Below are positions 34,845 through 45,700 of a stretch of DNA of 64,000 nt, one piece after another. A model generated the notes under the pieces. It saw only the letters and a program-made list of their open reading frames with translations. It made no database searches and was not told the DNA's origin. Every line of letters begins with the position of its first letter. Position 1 is the stretch's first letter. Position numbers and translations under genes: made by a program. Source of the DNA: Pictodentalium vernedei (taxonomy: Eukaryota; Mollusca; Scaphopoda; Dentaliida; Dentaliidae). The stretch spans positions 257,710,291-257,774,290 of the forward strand of contig CM062290.1 in assembly GCA_031216915.1 (NCBI GenBank). Direction: 5' to 3'.

Positions 34845-35729
34845 TGTGAAAGAACAACAATAAGTCCTAGTTACTCGCAAAAACCCCTGACACAAAGATA
34901 CATAATAACATGATCCATTAATAAATGAAAAAACAATTGCAAAACAAAATAATTTTGAAAAAATATTTTTTCAGAGAAGCCCAAGTTGCTGAAAAGTAAC
35001 GTTAAGCCCCGATGGATCCGATGGCAAAGTGTGGTCAAAAATTTTAAAATTATATAAAATAATTAATGAGACACTTTCGGATAATATAAATGTATCTTAT
35101 AATGAGATAAACTACCACAAAGGCAAACAGCCCCCCTCAAAAAAGGCTGTTGCCAATGAAAACAAACAGTGTAAACACAGTAGAAACATGACTCCAGGCA
35201 CTGAAAAAACTGGCCCGGAATCAGTCATCAATTACACTCTATCTGATGCAAAACAGAGACTCCCAGGGGAGAATCTGCAGAACATCAGATGGAAGATGCA
35301 GAACACAAACGTTATACACCCATGGGTGAAAACGTAACTATGGGGAAAATAACAGAAAACATTCTGTAACCAAGCAACTCTCCCAGGGAATTTTAGAAAT
35401 GAAACTTCTCAAAAATATGCCAAAAGCATGGGAGAATTGCAAGGGGGGACTTTAGAAGGCTAGGGGAGAGGAAACACTGAATAAGCAGTGCAACAATTAG
35501 CAAGAATGACAACAAGAGGCCCATGCCTCGAAAATAGGCAACTTAACATAATTTCAACAAAAAATTTTAAGTACAGCCCTGATTATTTTTTGCCACTTCT
35601 TTTTTCCTCTCCTCCTTCTATCCTCCTTAGAATCACATTTTCTCCAAAAATTACGTGTCTGGCATCCTTTAAACTGAGATTTACAAGCACAAAGATCAGT
35701 GAGATGTTGACTGATGAAGGGTCAATCAG
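34845..35729 (-). other. DIRS-A 5' leader region
   Basis: About 0.9 kb between the right ITR and the gag-like start; no ORF. Homologous sequence (gcccaagttgctgaaaagta, aactcaccagg-type blocks, ctgatgcaaaacagagactc) is present in DIRS-B at 4390-5165, so it is part of the element. Confidence 0.65.
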
Positions 35730-35925
35730 AGAATGATATTTGGCGCCAATTTCGGGACGACTGCGTCACTGCGCATGCGCAGTAGAGTCGTACTATGGAG
35801 GTCCTTTAGGACATGATTTCTTTTTGTTTTGGATGCAAATTTTGGGGATTGGGGGGCAAAATTTGTGTTTGGCCCTGGTTTTTGTGGAGTTAGCACCAGC
35901 TAAGTCTGGGTCATTGGTACAGTAT
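35730..35925. repeat. DIRS-A right inverted terminal repeat
   Basis: agaatgatatttggcgccaa ... tcattggtacagtata; inverted match to 28872-29067. Small open frames in both ITRs encode the same peptide only because the repeats are identical. Confidence 0.9.
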
Positions 35926-35931
35926 AAAAAT

Positions 35932-36752
35932 ATGCATAGGCGTAACCCACAATGTGCAGACATCTTTTCCCCAGGAATGGTCTATCACCACATCAAAGGA
36001 CAACAAAATCCAACAACCCATTCCGGAGTTATAATGCAAAACATTTATACAGAGAGTTTTCCAAGAGTAACAAGGGCCATAACTCTGGAAGGAATATATG
36101 GACAAAACCTGCAATATGTGGATGCCATGTTCCTCATGCAGGTCTATCATTGTACCAAAGGACATCAAAATCTGACAACCGTTGCCAGTTAAAATGCAAA
36201 CTGTTGATTTTACTATTTTTATAAGTGCCATAACTCTGGTTTGTATGCATGGACCAACCCGCAATATGTAGATGTCTTCTACCCCATGCTATTCTCTCAG
36301 CATATAAATGACTGAGTTATAATGCAAAATGTTGGTAAAGAGAATTTTCGACGTGTAACAGAATTTTCTGTGTGTAACAATGGCCATAACTTTGGTACGA
36401 ATGTACAGACGAAACCAAATAGAGGTGGATATCTTCTCCCTCATGCTGATCTATCAGCATATCAAAGGGCATCAAAATCAGACTACCAAAGGCAGAGTAT
36501 AATGCAAAACATTCATTTTACTATTTTTCTAAGTCCTACATGGGCCATAACTCTCACATAAATGTGTGGAAAAACCTGTGATTTGTGGATATCCTTTCCC
36601 CCCATGCTGGTCATCATACCAGAAGACATCAAAACCCGACAACTGATGCCAGAGTTATACTACAAAATATCTGTACAGATGAACAGATAGAAGTACGGAT
36701 GGAGATCTCCACTAAAAACTCACTGAACCTCCTAAGGAGGTCAGGGGCATAA
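35932..36752 (+). mobile_element. Family C element, 3' part
   Basis: Continues the element cut by DIRS-A. The core holds four to five units of ~170 bp marked by gagttataatgcaaaacat, gggccataactctgg, gcaatatgtggat and accaaaggacatcaaaatc. 3' hairpin aacctcctaaggaggtcagg then ggcataa; ATGCCYCCT-type sub-terminal inverted repeats match the 5' end. Confidence 0.6.
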
Positions 36753-36898
36753 TAATCCGTATGCATTTAACAGCTGAATTTAACATTAAAGGTGTGGTAA
36801 TGGTTTGGTTTTTAGAAATTATACACAATTAATGGTGTTATACAGTTGAGAAATATTCAGTTACATGTACTCCACTGTACGTATCATAAATAGGATAC

Positions 36899-37028
36899 CT
36901 GTTGTGGGTCGCTGTCTGAGTGAGGCAGTAGTGTGGATACATGGAACATAATTTCTTTTGACTGATATGATGTGTAGACAGACTCTAAACCAGTCTGACC
37001 ATGAAGTGTATCTAGACCCCCTCTGAAC
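36899..37028 (-). CDS. RAP1GAP: Rap1GAP-like gene, exon 6 in window (FRGGLD region)
   Basis: Exon of 130 nt with a TTTTTCAG acceptor and a CAACAG/GTATCC donor. In the phase set by the previous exon it reads [18 protein letters not shown], then ...[20 protein letters not shown]. The blocks FRGGLD, GQTGxESVY and KEIMFHVST are strongly conserved across RapGAP proteins. The overlapping longer open reading frame is in a different frame and is a shadow. It sits between a degenerate repeat on the left and a P-family MITE on the right. Confidence 0.93.
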
Positions 37029-37073
37029 CTGAAAAATAAACAAGAATTTTGTTATGTACCAATCATATTTTAA

Positions 37074-37706
37074 CCCTTTACCCAATATAATGGCCAAAAC
37101 CTGTCAGCACTAAATCACAAAAAACACCATTCAATTAATATTATTTTTTCAACTTTTGTCCCTAAAACATACCTTATGATCCTTCATTGGAATGAGCTCA
37201 TTGAGCTCGTTTCAAAGAGGGATCGGGGGCGCGGTGGCTCAGTAGGTAGAGGTGCAGGCTGCAAGCCGAGAAGTCCTCGGTTCGAATCCCACCTGCGGCA
37301 ACCGCGTTGTGTCCTTGGGCAAGACACTTCACCCCACTTGCCTACATGGGGGCACGATGATGCTGTGTACTAAGGCGTACTGCACGTTGATGGTGCACAT
37401 GTCTTCAACCAATCTAACCCTGCCTGTGCCGCGGTGCAGAGTTCAGAGTTACGATGTTGGGGAGCTGACAGCTGCTTGTCATTGCTCAGTGGTTCTCTCC
37501 GGGTACTCCGGCTTCCTCTACCCGTAAAACTGTCACCGACATGATCTGACCCTGGCTGTTAATGTGTCGTTAAACCCAAGTAAAAAAAAAAAAAAAAAAA
37601 AAAAAAGAGGGGTCATAAACTATATTTTAGATGCAAAAATGAAAAAAACTAGTTATTCAATAATTTTGTTTGCAGGAGTCATCTGGCTTTCATGTTAGGT
37701 AAAGGG
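37074..37706. mobile_element. P-family MITE interrupted by a SINE
   Basis: TTAA at 37070-37073 and 37707-37710; ends ccctttacccaa and ttaggtaaaggg. The central palindrome (gaatgagctcattgagctcg) is split at 37224 by a SINE. Confidence 0.75.
37225..37603 (+). repeat. tRNA-headed SINE, full length with TSD
   Basis: The head at 37225-37298 is tRNA-like: box A (ggctcagtaggtagagg) and box B (ggttcgaatcc), RNA polymerase III promoter elements. The body carries ttgtgtccttgggcaagaca, tgggggcacgatgatg and tcttcaaccaatctaacc, and ends gtcgttaaacccaagt with poly(A). Flanked by aaagagggatc (37214-37224) and aaagaggggtc (37604-37614), a target duplication with one mismatch. Confidence 0.88.
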
Positions 37707-38157
37707 TTAAACCTTATCTGACATGAATACCAGAGGACACAAAAAAAATTGATTGAATAAGTGAAAATTTTCAATATAAAAGCCTCACCTGTCAGTTCAA
37801 CATTTTGTTTTAATCTCCTATCTGAGCACATTTTTGTTTTTGCCTCTACATGAAGCGAGGAGATTGGAGATTCAAATCTCACTTGATTTGTTAAGAGAGG
37901 TGATAAAATCAGACATTTTTGGCTGTAGGGTCGTATTATTCCTGTACTTTGTTCAAATGAAAAGGTCTAATTTCAACTATGATCACTTTTTACTGCAAAC
38001 AAAAAGATGATCAGACCTGCAGTCTTTGGATAAACTTGAAAGTTACTTCTAAGTATCTCAGAGGTTTTTCTAGATAAGTCTTGGCTACCTATATAGGCCT
38101 AGACACAATTGCAAGGCCTCATGATAAAGCCTATCAAAGAGTAGCAAAACTATATAA

Positions 38158-39175
38158 TGAAAGTATCAATGACACTGTAACTTAACCCTTTATCCAATGA
38201 ATTGCCCGCATCCACCCACGTAATATGCAAATTCAGCAGCTGAAAAAATATGATTTTTCAAAAAATTTCAACAAAACCATATCATGTGACCCCTCTTTGG
38301 AACGAGCTCGTCGAGCTCGTTCCAAAGAGGGATCACGATATGGTTTTGCTGAACTTTTTGAAAAAATCTAAAAAATAATATTTAAAATAATAAATTTTGA
38401 AATCGTTTGCGTTGGGTGCAGGGTTAACTGGACTGTGTGTTGTGTTTGATGAAAAGTGTAACGTTCAATGTTTATGAAAGAATTATGAAATACGACAAGA
38501 ATTGTGATAATTGAGTATTTGTTAATTTCTATTCCCTGTATGCTATGTTTTCAATAAGAATAAATTGAGGTGAAGACTGTACTAAAGAATTAAGGCGTGG
38601 GTTAATGTGGCCCTCACAGTTAATGTATGTCATCCAAATTTACAAAGTTACAGTAAAATTAATCCAAAATGAGCCATCCTACCTAGTTACAGTGAAATCC
38701 CTTCATAAATATAACTTGTCGACTTTGCTAAATGAATCTAGGTTACATGATGTCATTGCAGACATGGTTGACCGATCGTGACCACAAAAGGACAGTCTCA
38801 TCCACCATACTGAGTTACCCTTCCAAGTTACAATGAAACTGCTTGATAAATATGAACTGTAGCCTGTGCAAAAAAACAATCTAGGCCATGTGCCACTGTC
38901 ACGTTTGCCCGATCATGGCCAAAATAGGATGTTCTCATCTAGACATTATACAGAGTCATCCTGCAAATTTGCAATGAAATCCCTTCATAAATGCAAGCTG
39001 TAGACTGTGCTAAAGGAATCTAGGTAACATGCCCCTCCGGCCGTCTCAGCTGACTGAACCCACTAAAAAAGGACGTCCTCATCTAGACATTATACAGTCA
39101 TCCTACAAAGTTACAACAAAATCCCTTCATAAATACAACCTGTAGACTGTACTAAAGATTTTTGGGCTAATTTTC
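38158..39175 (+). mobile_element. Family A element, copy 3 (3' truncated, with P-MITE insert)
   Basis: 5' end agtatcaatgacactgtaac; after the MITE at 38186-38423 the same sequence as copy 1 resumes (ctggactgtgtgttgtgttt). The core has ~145-bp units (atgttctcatctagacatta) to about 39170. No 3' hairpin found. Confidence 0.6.
38186..38423. mobile_element. P-family MITE inserted in a family A element
   Basis: TTAA at 38182-38185 and 38424-38427. Copy 1 of family A has gcttaacttgat at the matching place, so this copy shows filled against empty site: one TTAA became two. Palindromic centre gaacgagctcgtcgagctcg. Confidence 0.8.
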
Positions 39176-39188
39176 CCATTGAAGATTT

Positions 39189-39350
39189 TACCCTTTACCT
39201 AACAGAACGAAGAGATGACACTTGGAAAAACATTTCTTGAAGGTCAAAACATTTTCATTTTTGACTTCAAAACATATACATGTATTATTATCCCTCATTG
39301 GAAAGGGCTCCATGAGCTCATTCCAATGAGAATTCAAAATGAATGTAGAT
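39189..39350. mobile_element. P-family MITE fragment
   Basis: accctttacctaacagaacg start, palindrome centre aagggctccatgagctc. The right part is lost near exon 5. Confidence 0.5.
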
Positions 39351-39447
39351 TTTTCTCATTTTGTAGCTGGGAAGTTTGTCTTGCATATTTTTCTCTCTTT
39401 TCTTTAAAAATTTTTCAAGGTTCACAGTACAGTACAGTTAAGATTAC

Positions 39448-39548
39448 CCTTTGAAGTCTTTTAACTGGACCCGTTCTCCTAAGAAAGTTAGAAATTCTTC
39501 CATAGCTGGACTGTGTGTTATATTCCCAAACAATTCTTCTTCTTTAAT
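39448..39548 (-). CDS. RAP1GAP: Rap1GAP-like gene, exon 5 in window
   Basis: Exon of 101 nt with a TTTTCACAG acceptor and a GG/GTAATC donor. It encodes IKEEELFGNITHSPAMEEF followed by LTFLGERVQLKDFK and two bases of a Gly codon. The EEELF...SPAxxEFLxFLGxxVxLxDFKG pattern is typical of RapGAP. The split Gly codon (GG plus G) links exactly to the next exon, giving DFKGFRGG. Confidence 0.93.
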
Positions 39549-41256
39549 CTGTGAAAATGATGGAAAATAAGTACAATTTGTTGTTATAAATGGAACTAAT
39601 TCTTGTACAGCAAGTTTCACTTCATCCCAGAGTAGATAACAGAATAACATGCATGAACGGAAAATACATGTAACTGTCAAGTCACAAAATAATCATAATA
39701 CTGTGAAAGTACATATAACTTCCAAACACAAATCCATTTACAATACCTTCAATATAAAGTTAACCTATTTAGGCCACACAAAATAAATGAACTGATCCTC
39801 AATCTTTTTTTTTCAAATCAGTGAGGGAGGGTTTTATTCTTACTTTTTATTTTTTTCTTGCATATAATAAGCATGAATTGAGAGGATTTCCAATGTTTTT
39901 TCACACAGAATATAGAAAGTGCATAATTATACAAATTAACTCATTTAATATTAACCCTCAGGGGCATAATTCTGACTTTGATAACTTTTTACTGCAAAAG
40001 ACCTGGCAACCCAACAGGTGGTCTCTGGGGAAACTTAAGTTACATTCTAAGGGCCTTAACAGCTGTTTCTAAGCAAGTCTTTGCTGCCTATATAGGCAGC
40101 CAAGACTTGCCTAAAAACAACTGCAAAGCCACAGGATGTAGACTGTCTTTAGTTATGCTCCTCAGATTTCAATTACATTCATCAATTTGAAAAGGTAAAA
40201 AGTTCCGAGAGTTCCCAAATTTGTAGTAACATTGGAAGACACAGGAAGGCAACAAAGTGTTCAATGTGTGGGTTCATTTTCAGTGAGGGATTGCCTGAGA
40301 ATCAAAACAATTTTTGGGGGGCTTTATTGCATTTAGGTTATGTAGTTAACTCCTGTTGATTGAATATAAAAAAACTCTTGTAATCTTTTGAAGAATTAAT
40401 ATGACAACTAACATCTTGATGTTTCAAGATCTATTTGGCCTTAGGACATCGAATACAGGCATTCAATCCATTATATCCAGTTCTCAAGGAGCTCTGTCAA
40501 ACAGGATATACAATAACACAATCTCACTCCATCACCATAAGACACAATGCCTTATTGAAAACAATCTCCTAAATAGTGTGGACACAAAAAATGAGAAGTA
40601 TAAAAATAATAAGATTTTATCATGTACAGTACCGAGGTTTCAAGCCTGGGTTTTTGTTTACGGTCCTACTTGAATCTGTCATTACATCTGGCAAGATAAT
40701 TTAATAACTGGTTGAGTGATTGGTTAATCTGAGACTTAGAAATTGCCCACCAATAACTGCTGTGCTATTTTTGTTTGAAAGTACCTTTCAAAGGCCTTTC
40801 TTTTTCATAGAGTACAAAAAGACGATGCATGTGAATATGATATATATTAATAAATATTGCATGAGATTAATATTTGTTATATGACACCAACACCTTTTTT
40901 GCCAAGAACATATTGTTTTACCAGATGCATATGTCAGCATTAATACTGTTATTTTCAATTTTAAAAAAGAAACCACTACTGAATCTTCAACAAATACAAA
41001 ACGGATTTTCCAATCATAGTTAGGGCCCTGCAAAGCTTCAAAATCTGATTTGATCTGAAACCGCTATGATGATTCAATTCAATTTGAGCCAATTCAAATA
41101 TTTGTGAAGCTTCGAAGTGTTCTCAAAATCCTATGAAGTGTCTCCTTTTTAAACCTTTTTCAGTCATCAGGTCCCCTGTATGGTCCCCAAACCACACACA
41201 CCCACAAGTTGTAGATTGTAGCCCCAATATTTTTTTCTTGAATAAGTCTATAGTTA
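39549..41256. other. Intron, mostly without recognisable elements
   Basis: Contains weak pogo-like fragments (near 39710-39790 and 40330-40510) and a short inverted repeat at 40078-40108 (tctttgctgcctatataggc). I see no exon with conserved protein. Confidence 0.45.
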
Positions 41257-41260
41257 TTAA

Positions 41261-41449
41261 CCCTTTACCTAACATGAAAAGCAGATGACACTTGTAAAAA
41301 AAAATTCTTGAATAACTAATTTTTTTCATTTTTTTGTCTCAAAAACATAGGTTATGACCTCTCATTGGAACAAGCTTGACAAGCTCATTCCAATGAGGGG
41401 TCATAACCTATGTTTTTGAGACAAAAAATGAAAAATATAATAAAAATTA
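41261..41449. mobile_element. P-family MITE, left part (interrupted by DIRS-C)
   Basis: TTAA at 41257-41260; ccctttacctaacatg; complete central palindrome (gaacaagcttgacaagctc). It continues at 46607-46665, ending acgttgggtaaaga and TTAA (46666-46669). Confidence 0.8.
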
Positions 41450-41467
41450 AAATTTTATAGTAAATTT

Positions 41468-41734
41468 CCTTTCTTATTATACCTACCACAATTGTTTACT
41501 ACAGGCTTGCACTACAGTGGAAGTCCCTAACTCGGATAATATACTCTCTATTTTTGTCTTTCCCAAGCAATTTGGGAAAGAAAAGTGGTGCAAAAGCACC
41601 AAGAAAAAATAAGCCAAAACTGGGTCGAGTGCAACCGGCGCAGACCCAGTACGGGACGCTCTCTTCCAAGTACAACTCCACGACTTCCATTGCCAGTGCG
41701 CATATGCATCGCTAATGACTCATTCTTTTGAATC
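41468..41734. repeat. DIRS-C left inverted terminal repeat
   Basis: Pairs with 46345-46604; includes cagtggaagtccctaactcg and gactcattctttt. Confidence 0.85.
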
Positions 41735-41801
41735 CGCCAACGTTAGAGTTATGTGATCAGCGGGGAGGAAGGATTCTTACCCGTATAAGAAGACAGGAGG
41801 G

Positions 41802-41900
41802 CCTGCATGTAAACAATTGTGGTAGGTATAATAAGAAAGGAAATTTACTATAAAATTTATATTTCTTATCAACCTACCCACAATTGTTTACTATAGGCTG
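41802..41900. repeat. DIRS-C internal complementary region
   Basis: aacaattgtggtaggtataa ... actataaaat is the complement of the left terminus; ttcttatcaacctacccaca ... ctataggctg is the complement of the right terminus. Same layout as in DIRS-A. Confidence 0.85.
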
Positions 41901-42099
41901 AATAGACAATAGGCGGAAGGGAATCACATAACCAACCCTACACATAACCCAAGTGCACTGGAACCGTGAACAGATGGAAGAGGTCCCAAGGATTATCAAC
42001 CATAGCATCACAAACATTAGTAAAGGACAATGAAAGATGAGGCGTATGGTTCTGTGCAACACACAGACAGAAAGGGCAGTAACAGCACGGAGCTGGAAC

Positions 42100-42345
42100 T
42101 GACCCTGTAAAAAGCTGAATGGCTGGGATAGACAACAGCCTGAGCCAAAGAAAGAGGGCCCATAGGACAAAGGTCCTCCGTCGGCTCATGCAACTGTCAC
42201 AGATGAATGGAGAAGGTAGCATTTCTCCAGTAGGCTGCCAGTATAACATCCGACAACATGACGGAGTTAGTAAAAGCCCCGAGAGGAAGACAATGCACGA
42301 ACCTCGTGGCAGAAAAAATAATTGGTAATACAATCACCAGTAGCT
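42100..42345 (-). pseudogene. DIRS-C tyrosine recombinase tail, broken
   Basis: Translating the minus strand by eye gives CHEVRALSSSRG (the HxxR motif) near 42320-42285. After a frame change follow a block like AYANSVxxxDxxxAAYW and, after a stop, an MGPLSLAQAVV end comparable to LGPLSVAQNVV of DIRS-A. The Tyr nucleophile region is not intact. The N-terminal three quarters are deleted. Confidence 0.7.
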
Positions 42346-42349
42346 AGAC

Positions 42350-43243
42350 AAGCGGAAGCTGCATGAATAGCAATAGGTCTGACATGCAGCCGACCTAGAG
42401 GAATGAGATCCGTCACGGAACCGCAGAGACCGAGCAGCCGGAGAATACCCTGTGCTGTCGTGGATGTGGACTGGGAACAGAGTCAGAGCACAAGCTGAGA
42501 GAATCACAGCACTGGCCTGGGGAACCGCCACCGTACTGAACTGAGTGTGGAAGGCCATCCCCAGATGACAAAACGATGGAGAAGGGACCAGATCCGACTT
42601 CTCCTCGTTGACTCTGAATCCTAGCGACGTGAGCAGGCTCAACAGAGTGTCAACATCCAACTCCAGTAAGGCAGTATTGGAATGCCTCTGGAGGATACCG
42701 TCTAGATATGCCGAAGTAGTCACCCTGGACTGTGTGCGATGGAAGGCTATCACATGTGACATCAATCGGGTGAAGGCCCAAGGAGCCAGGTTGAGGCCGA
42801 AAGGCATGGCCTTGAACTGGTAAACTCGCCCCGGGAAAAGCGAACCTGAGATACTTCTGCGACACCCGATGAATCGGAACGTGAAAGTAAGCGTCTCACA
42901 GGTCGATGCTGGAAGCAAAATCTCCCTGGTGAATGGAACGGCGGACCAACCTGAAAGTCTCCATGCTGAACTTGGGAGCAATGATAGACTGGTTCAGGAT
43001 ACTCAGATCGATAACCGGTCAGAGTCGGCCGCCCTTCTTTGGCACCAAGAACAGGTGGGAATAAAACCCCACTGACTGAATGTTCTTGACGACCTTGATC
43101 GCCCCCTTGGCCAGGAGATTGGCTATCTCCGTGGACAAAAGCTCCCGACATAAAAATGTCTGAAGGAACTGTGGTTGGAAGAGGCACTCTGGACAGAGTG
43201 GGGTGCCTTCAGAAGGATATTCGCAGCCTGGACCGAACAACAT
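42350..43243 (-). pseudogene. DIRS-C reverse transcriptase, broken
   Basis: Recognisable blocks across frames: FLVPKKGGRL (43019-43060), FGLNLAPWAFTR, and SAYLDGILQRHSN, where the YLDD catalytic box has become YLDG. LGFRVNEEKSDLVPSPSF and LGLCG follow. Frameshifts separate them, and the SINE sits just upstream. No RNase H is found: RT runs at about 42345-42390 straight into recombinase sequence. Confidence 0.85.
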
Positions 43244-43256
43244 CTAACACCCAAGG

Positions 43257-43673
43257 TTCTGGGCGTGGTGACATCGCTGTAACCGGTTCTCGTCAGATCA
43301 CCGAAGTTAAGCAACGTTGAGCGTGGTTAGTAGTTGGATGGGTGACCATTTCAGCGACTGATTCGCGCTCCGGCGTTGTGTCCTTGGGCAAGGCACTTAA
43401 CCCCAATTGCCTACATGGGGGCACGATGACGCCGTGTACTAAGGCATACTGCACGTTGAAGGTGCGCATGTCTTCAACCACTCTAACCCTGCCTGTGCCA
43501 TGGTACAGAGTTCAGAGTTACGATGTTGGAGAGCTGACAGCTGCTCATCGTTGCTCGGTGGTTCTCTCCGGGTACTCCGGCTTCCTCCACCCGTAAAACT
43601 GTCACCGACATGATATGACCCTGGCTGTTAATATCTCGTTAAACCGCAATAAAAAAAAAACAAAAAAAAAAAA
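43257..43673 (+). repeat. 5S rRNA-headed SINE with 11-bp TSD, inserted in DIRS-C
   Basis: The head (about 43262-43352) matches 5S rRNA: accggttctcgtcagatcac, cgaagttaagcaacgtt, ttagtagttggatgggtgac, covering the internal polymerase III promoter. Then the same body as the tRNA-headed SINE (gttgtgtccttgggcaaggc, gggggcacgatgacgccgtg) and an A-rich tail. Exact TSD aacacccaagg at 43246-43256 and 43674-43684. Confidence 0.9.
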
Positions 43674-43689
43674 AACACCCAAGGATCGG

Positions 43690-45700
43690 ATGTGATGGTG
43701 GCCCAACGGTCTGCAAACTCTGCTATCCTTCCTCCAACCTGGACGAATCGAGGTGAGGACCTTCAGTTCGAGCCCCGAAGAGACCCGCAAGAGGAGAAAT
43801 CACCTTCTCTACTGAATGAAGAATCATGAGGCTTCCCTCTAGCCTGCCCGCGCTTACGCTTACCCCGTGAGTAAGAAGTAGAAGTGGTAGCAGAAGGATC
43901 AGCCCTTTGCTTCGCAGAGGAAGCAGAAGGGTACTTGTTAGGCTTTGAACAGTCCCTGCCTCCCCTAGAAGGCTGATCAAGCTGATGAAGCAGCAGCTGA
44001 TCTTTGGAATGACGTAGGATGTCATCCCGGACCGTCAACACGGAACCCATGGAACAGTAGCGGACCTGCCAAAGAAGCAGATCGAAGAGCAGCGCGCTGC
44101 CCCCAGGAAGGGATCGGCCTGTGTCCAGCACAGAGTCCCTTCGAACTAGTTCCAAAATAGCCGTGTCACAGACATGTGTGTGAGCAAGATGCATGAGCGC
44201 CTTGGACAGCACACGCAAAGGAGCCTGTAGATCGTCAAACCTATCTGGAGGCAGATACGTCGTGATCGGAGAGAGAAAGCATACCCAGCATTTCTCTCAA
44301 TAAGCCCAACATGGACTCCAGAGTCATCACAGGAATGACGGCCGACTTGGGCTTGGAAAGCCCGAGGGAATTGGAGACCTGATGTAAATACCGTCAAAGT
44401 CTGGCAAACTGACAGATTGGCGAAATTGTAGTAATAACGCACCGGAGGCAAAATGCTGTCAACCCTGGTGAAGAACGGAGCCTTCATAGCCTTGGATCTC
44501 AGCTTAGAGTTCAATACTGAAAATGCTTCAACCACCTGTACTGACTAGCACGGTCGAAGACGCCCAGAAGCAGGTTGTTCCACAGGCTGCAGGCGCGCAA
44601 CCGATGATCGCGGCCTGGCTGACACTGTCGGCTGGTTTGATGGTTTGAGATTCGGAAGGAACCCAACCACAAAGTCAAGAGCTGCCCCCAAGTCAGAAGA
44701 CTGCTGACTCTCGACATCAAGGATGTCTGACTCCTCCCCGGAGTCAGAAGACACATAGCCCATCGTGGGCAAACCAGCGGATGCCTCACATGGTGTAGGC
44801 ACCAGGTGGATCAGAAAGCAGCCTGTTTCCAATCCCGGGAGACGGCGCCATAGGGGGCACCAGAAAACCACTCGCTGCCTCACTGGAAGCAATGGGAAGG
44901 CTCTTGGACAGAACCTGAGTGAGTATGGAGAGGGCCTCCCTAAGCTCACTGCCCGTACCAGCCGGTTCGACATGGGAATGAACCAGCAAAGTGGCTTCAC
45001 ACCTGACCCTCTTAACCAGCAAAGGGTCACGATCCTTCAATACACCCAAAGCAGGGCGACGGACGGCAGCTGAAACATCTGAGGGCAGCCGTGTATAGGA
45101 GTATGACACACCCCGAGGATCAACATAGCGGGAACTCAGGAGAGTTGCCACGGACCTCTGCGAGGCAGAAGGTCCAGGCTACAGAGAAGGCGTTGGTCCC
45201 GCAAAACTGGCCGTGTGACCAGAATGAGTGGACGGAAAACGCCAATGACAAAACTATGGTACTCAACAGCTCAGAGACCACAATAGAAGGTCCGGCCAGC
45301 AGCCACTTCCAACTTTGCCGAGTTGAAGTCAGGGAAGGCAGAGGCTGATACCCCCACGTCTACACTCCCAGACACTGCTGCAGACCACTGCAGGTATAAA
45401 ACTACTGTGCTCAACGGCTGAGAAGACACAGTAGGGGGTTCAGTCGGCAGTCACTTCCGACTTTGCTGAGTTGAAGTCGGGGGAGGCTGAGGCCGATACC
45501 CCACAACCACACTAAGGACATCGCTGCAGACCCTTGCAGGGATAAGCCGAGGCCGGCTAAAAACGGTGCCCGATGACGTAGACGGAACAGCAGTAGCAGC
45601 AGATACGACGGGAGCTCTTGGAACTGGCGGAAAAGGGGAGAGAGCCACCTAGCACGGCCTCCACGACATTCCCTCTCCCCCACGGGTGTGGGAGGAGCTG
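43690..45700 (-). pseudogene. DIRS-C gag-like ORF, broken
   Basis: Open pieces in several frames. The segment with LSKALMHLAHTH and LELVRRDSVLDT aligns with the LELVRRDAALATS region of DIRS-A ORF1. An acidic Ser stretch (SSDSGEESDILDVESQQSS) and a basic SRGKRKRGQARGK end resemble the DIRS-A layout. Short tandem imperfect repeats occur near 45240-45550. Confidence 0.65.

Larger units (their letters stand above)
28837..35931 (-). mobile_element. DIRS-A: apparently full-length DIRS-type retrotransposon, 7.1 kb
   Basis: Carries the DIRS hallmarks: near-identical ~195-bp inverted terminal repeats (28872-29067; 35730-35925), an internal complementary region next to the left ITR (29142-29230), and three minus-strand ORFs (gag-like; RT-RNase H-methyltransferase; tyrosine recombinase) instead of LTRs plus DDE integrase. 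No target duplication is expected because DIRS elements integrate by recombination of a circle. The ICR spells the junction of the two ends and sets the borders at an AAAT-type core. ITR identity and open ORFs suggest a recent insertion. It sits inside a family C element, in the intron between exons 6 and 7, in the same orientation as the host gene. Confidence 0.92.

Noticed and set aside
35740-36192. 150-residue open frame across the DIRS-A right ITR
   Set aside because: Its first ~60 residues equal those of an open frame in the left ITR simply because the repeats are identical; the rest runs through family C tandem units.
37225-37298. Functional tRNA gene
   Set aside because: Box A and B are present, but it continues into a SINE body with poly(A) and target duplication; it is a SINE head.
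43262-43352. Genuine 5S rRNA gene
   Set aside because: Only the internal part is 5S-like, with substitutions, and it is followed by SINE body sequence and flanked by a target duplication.
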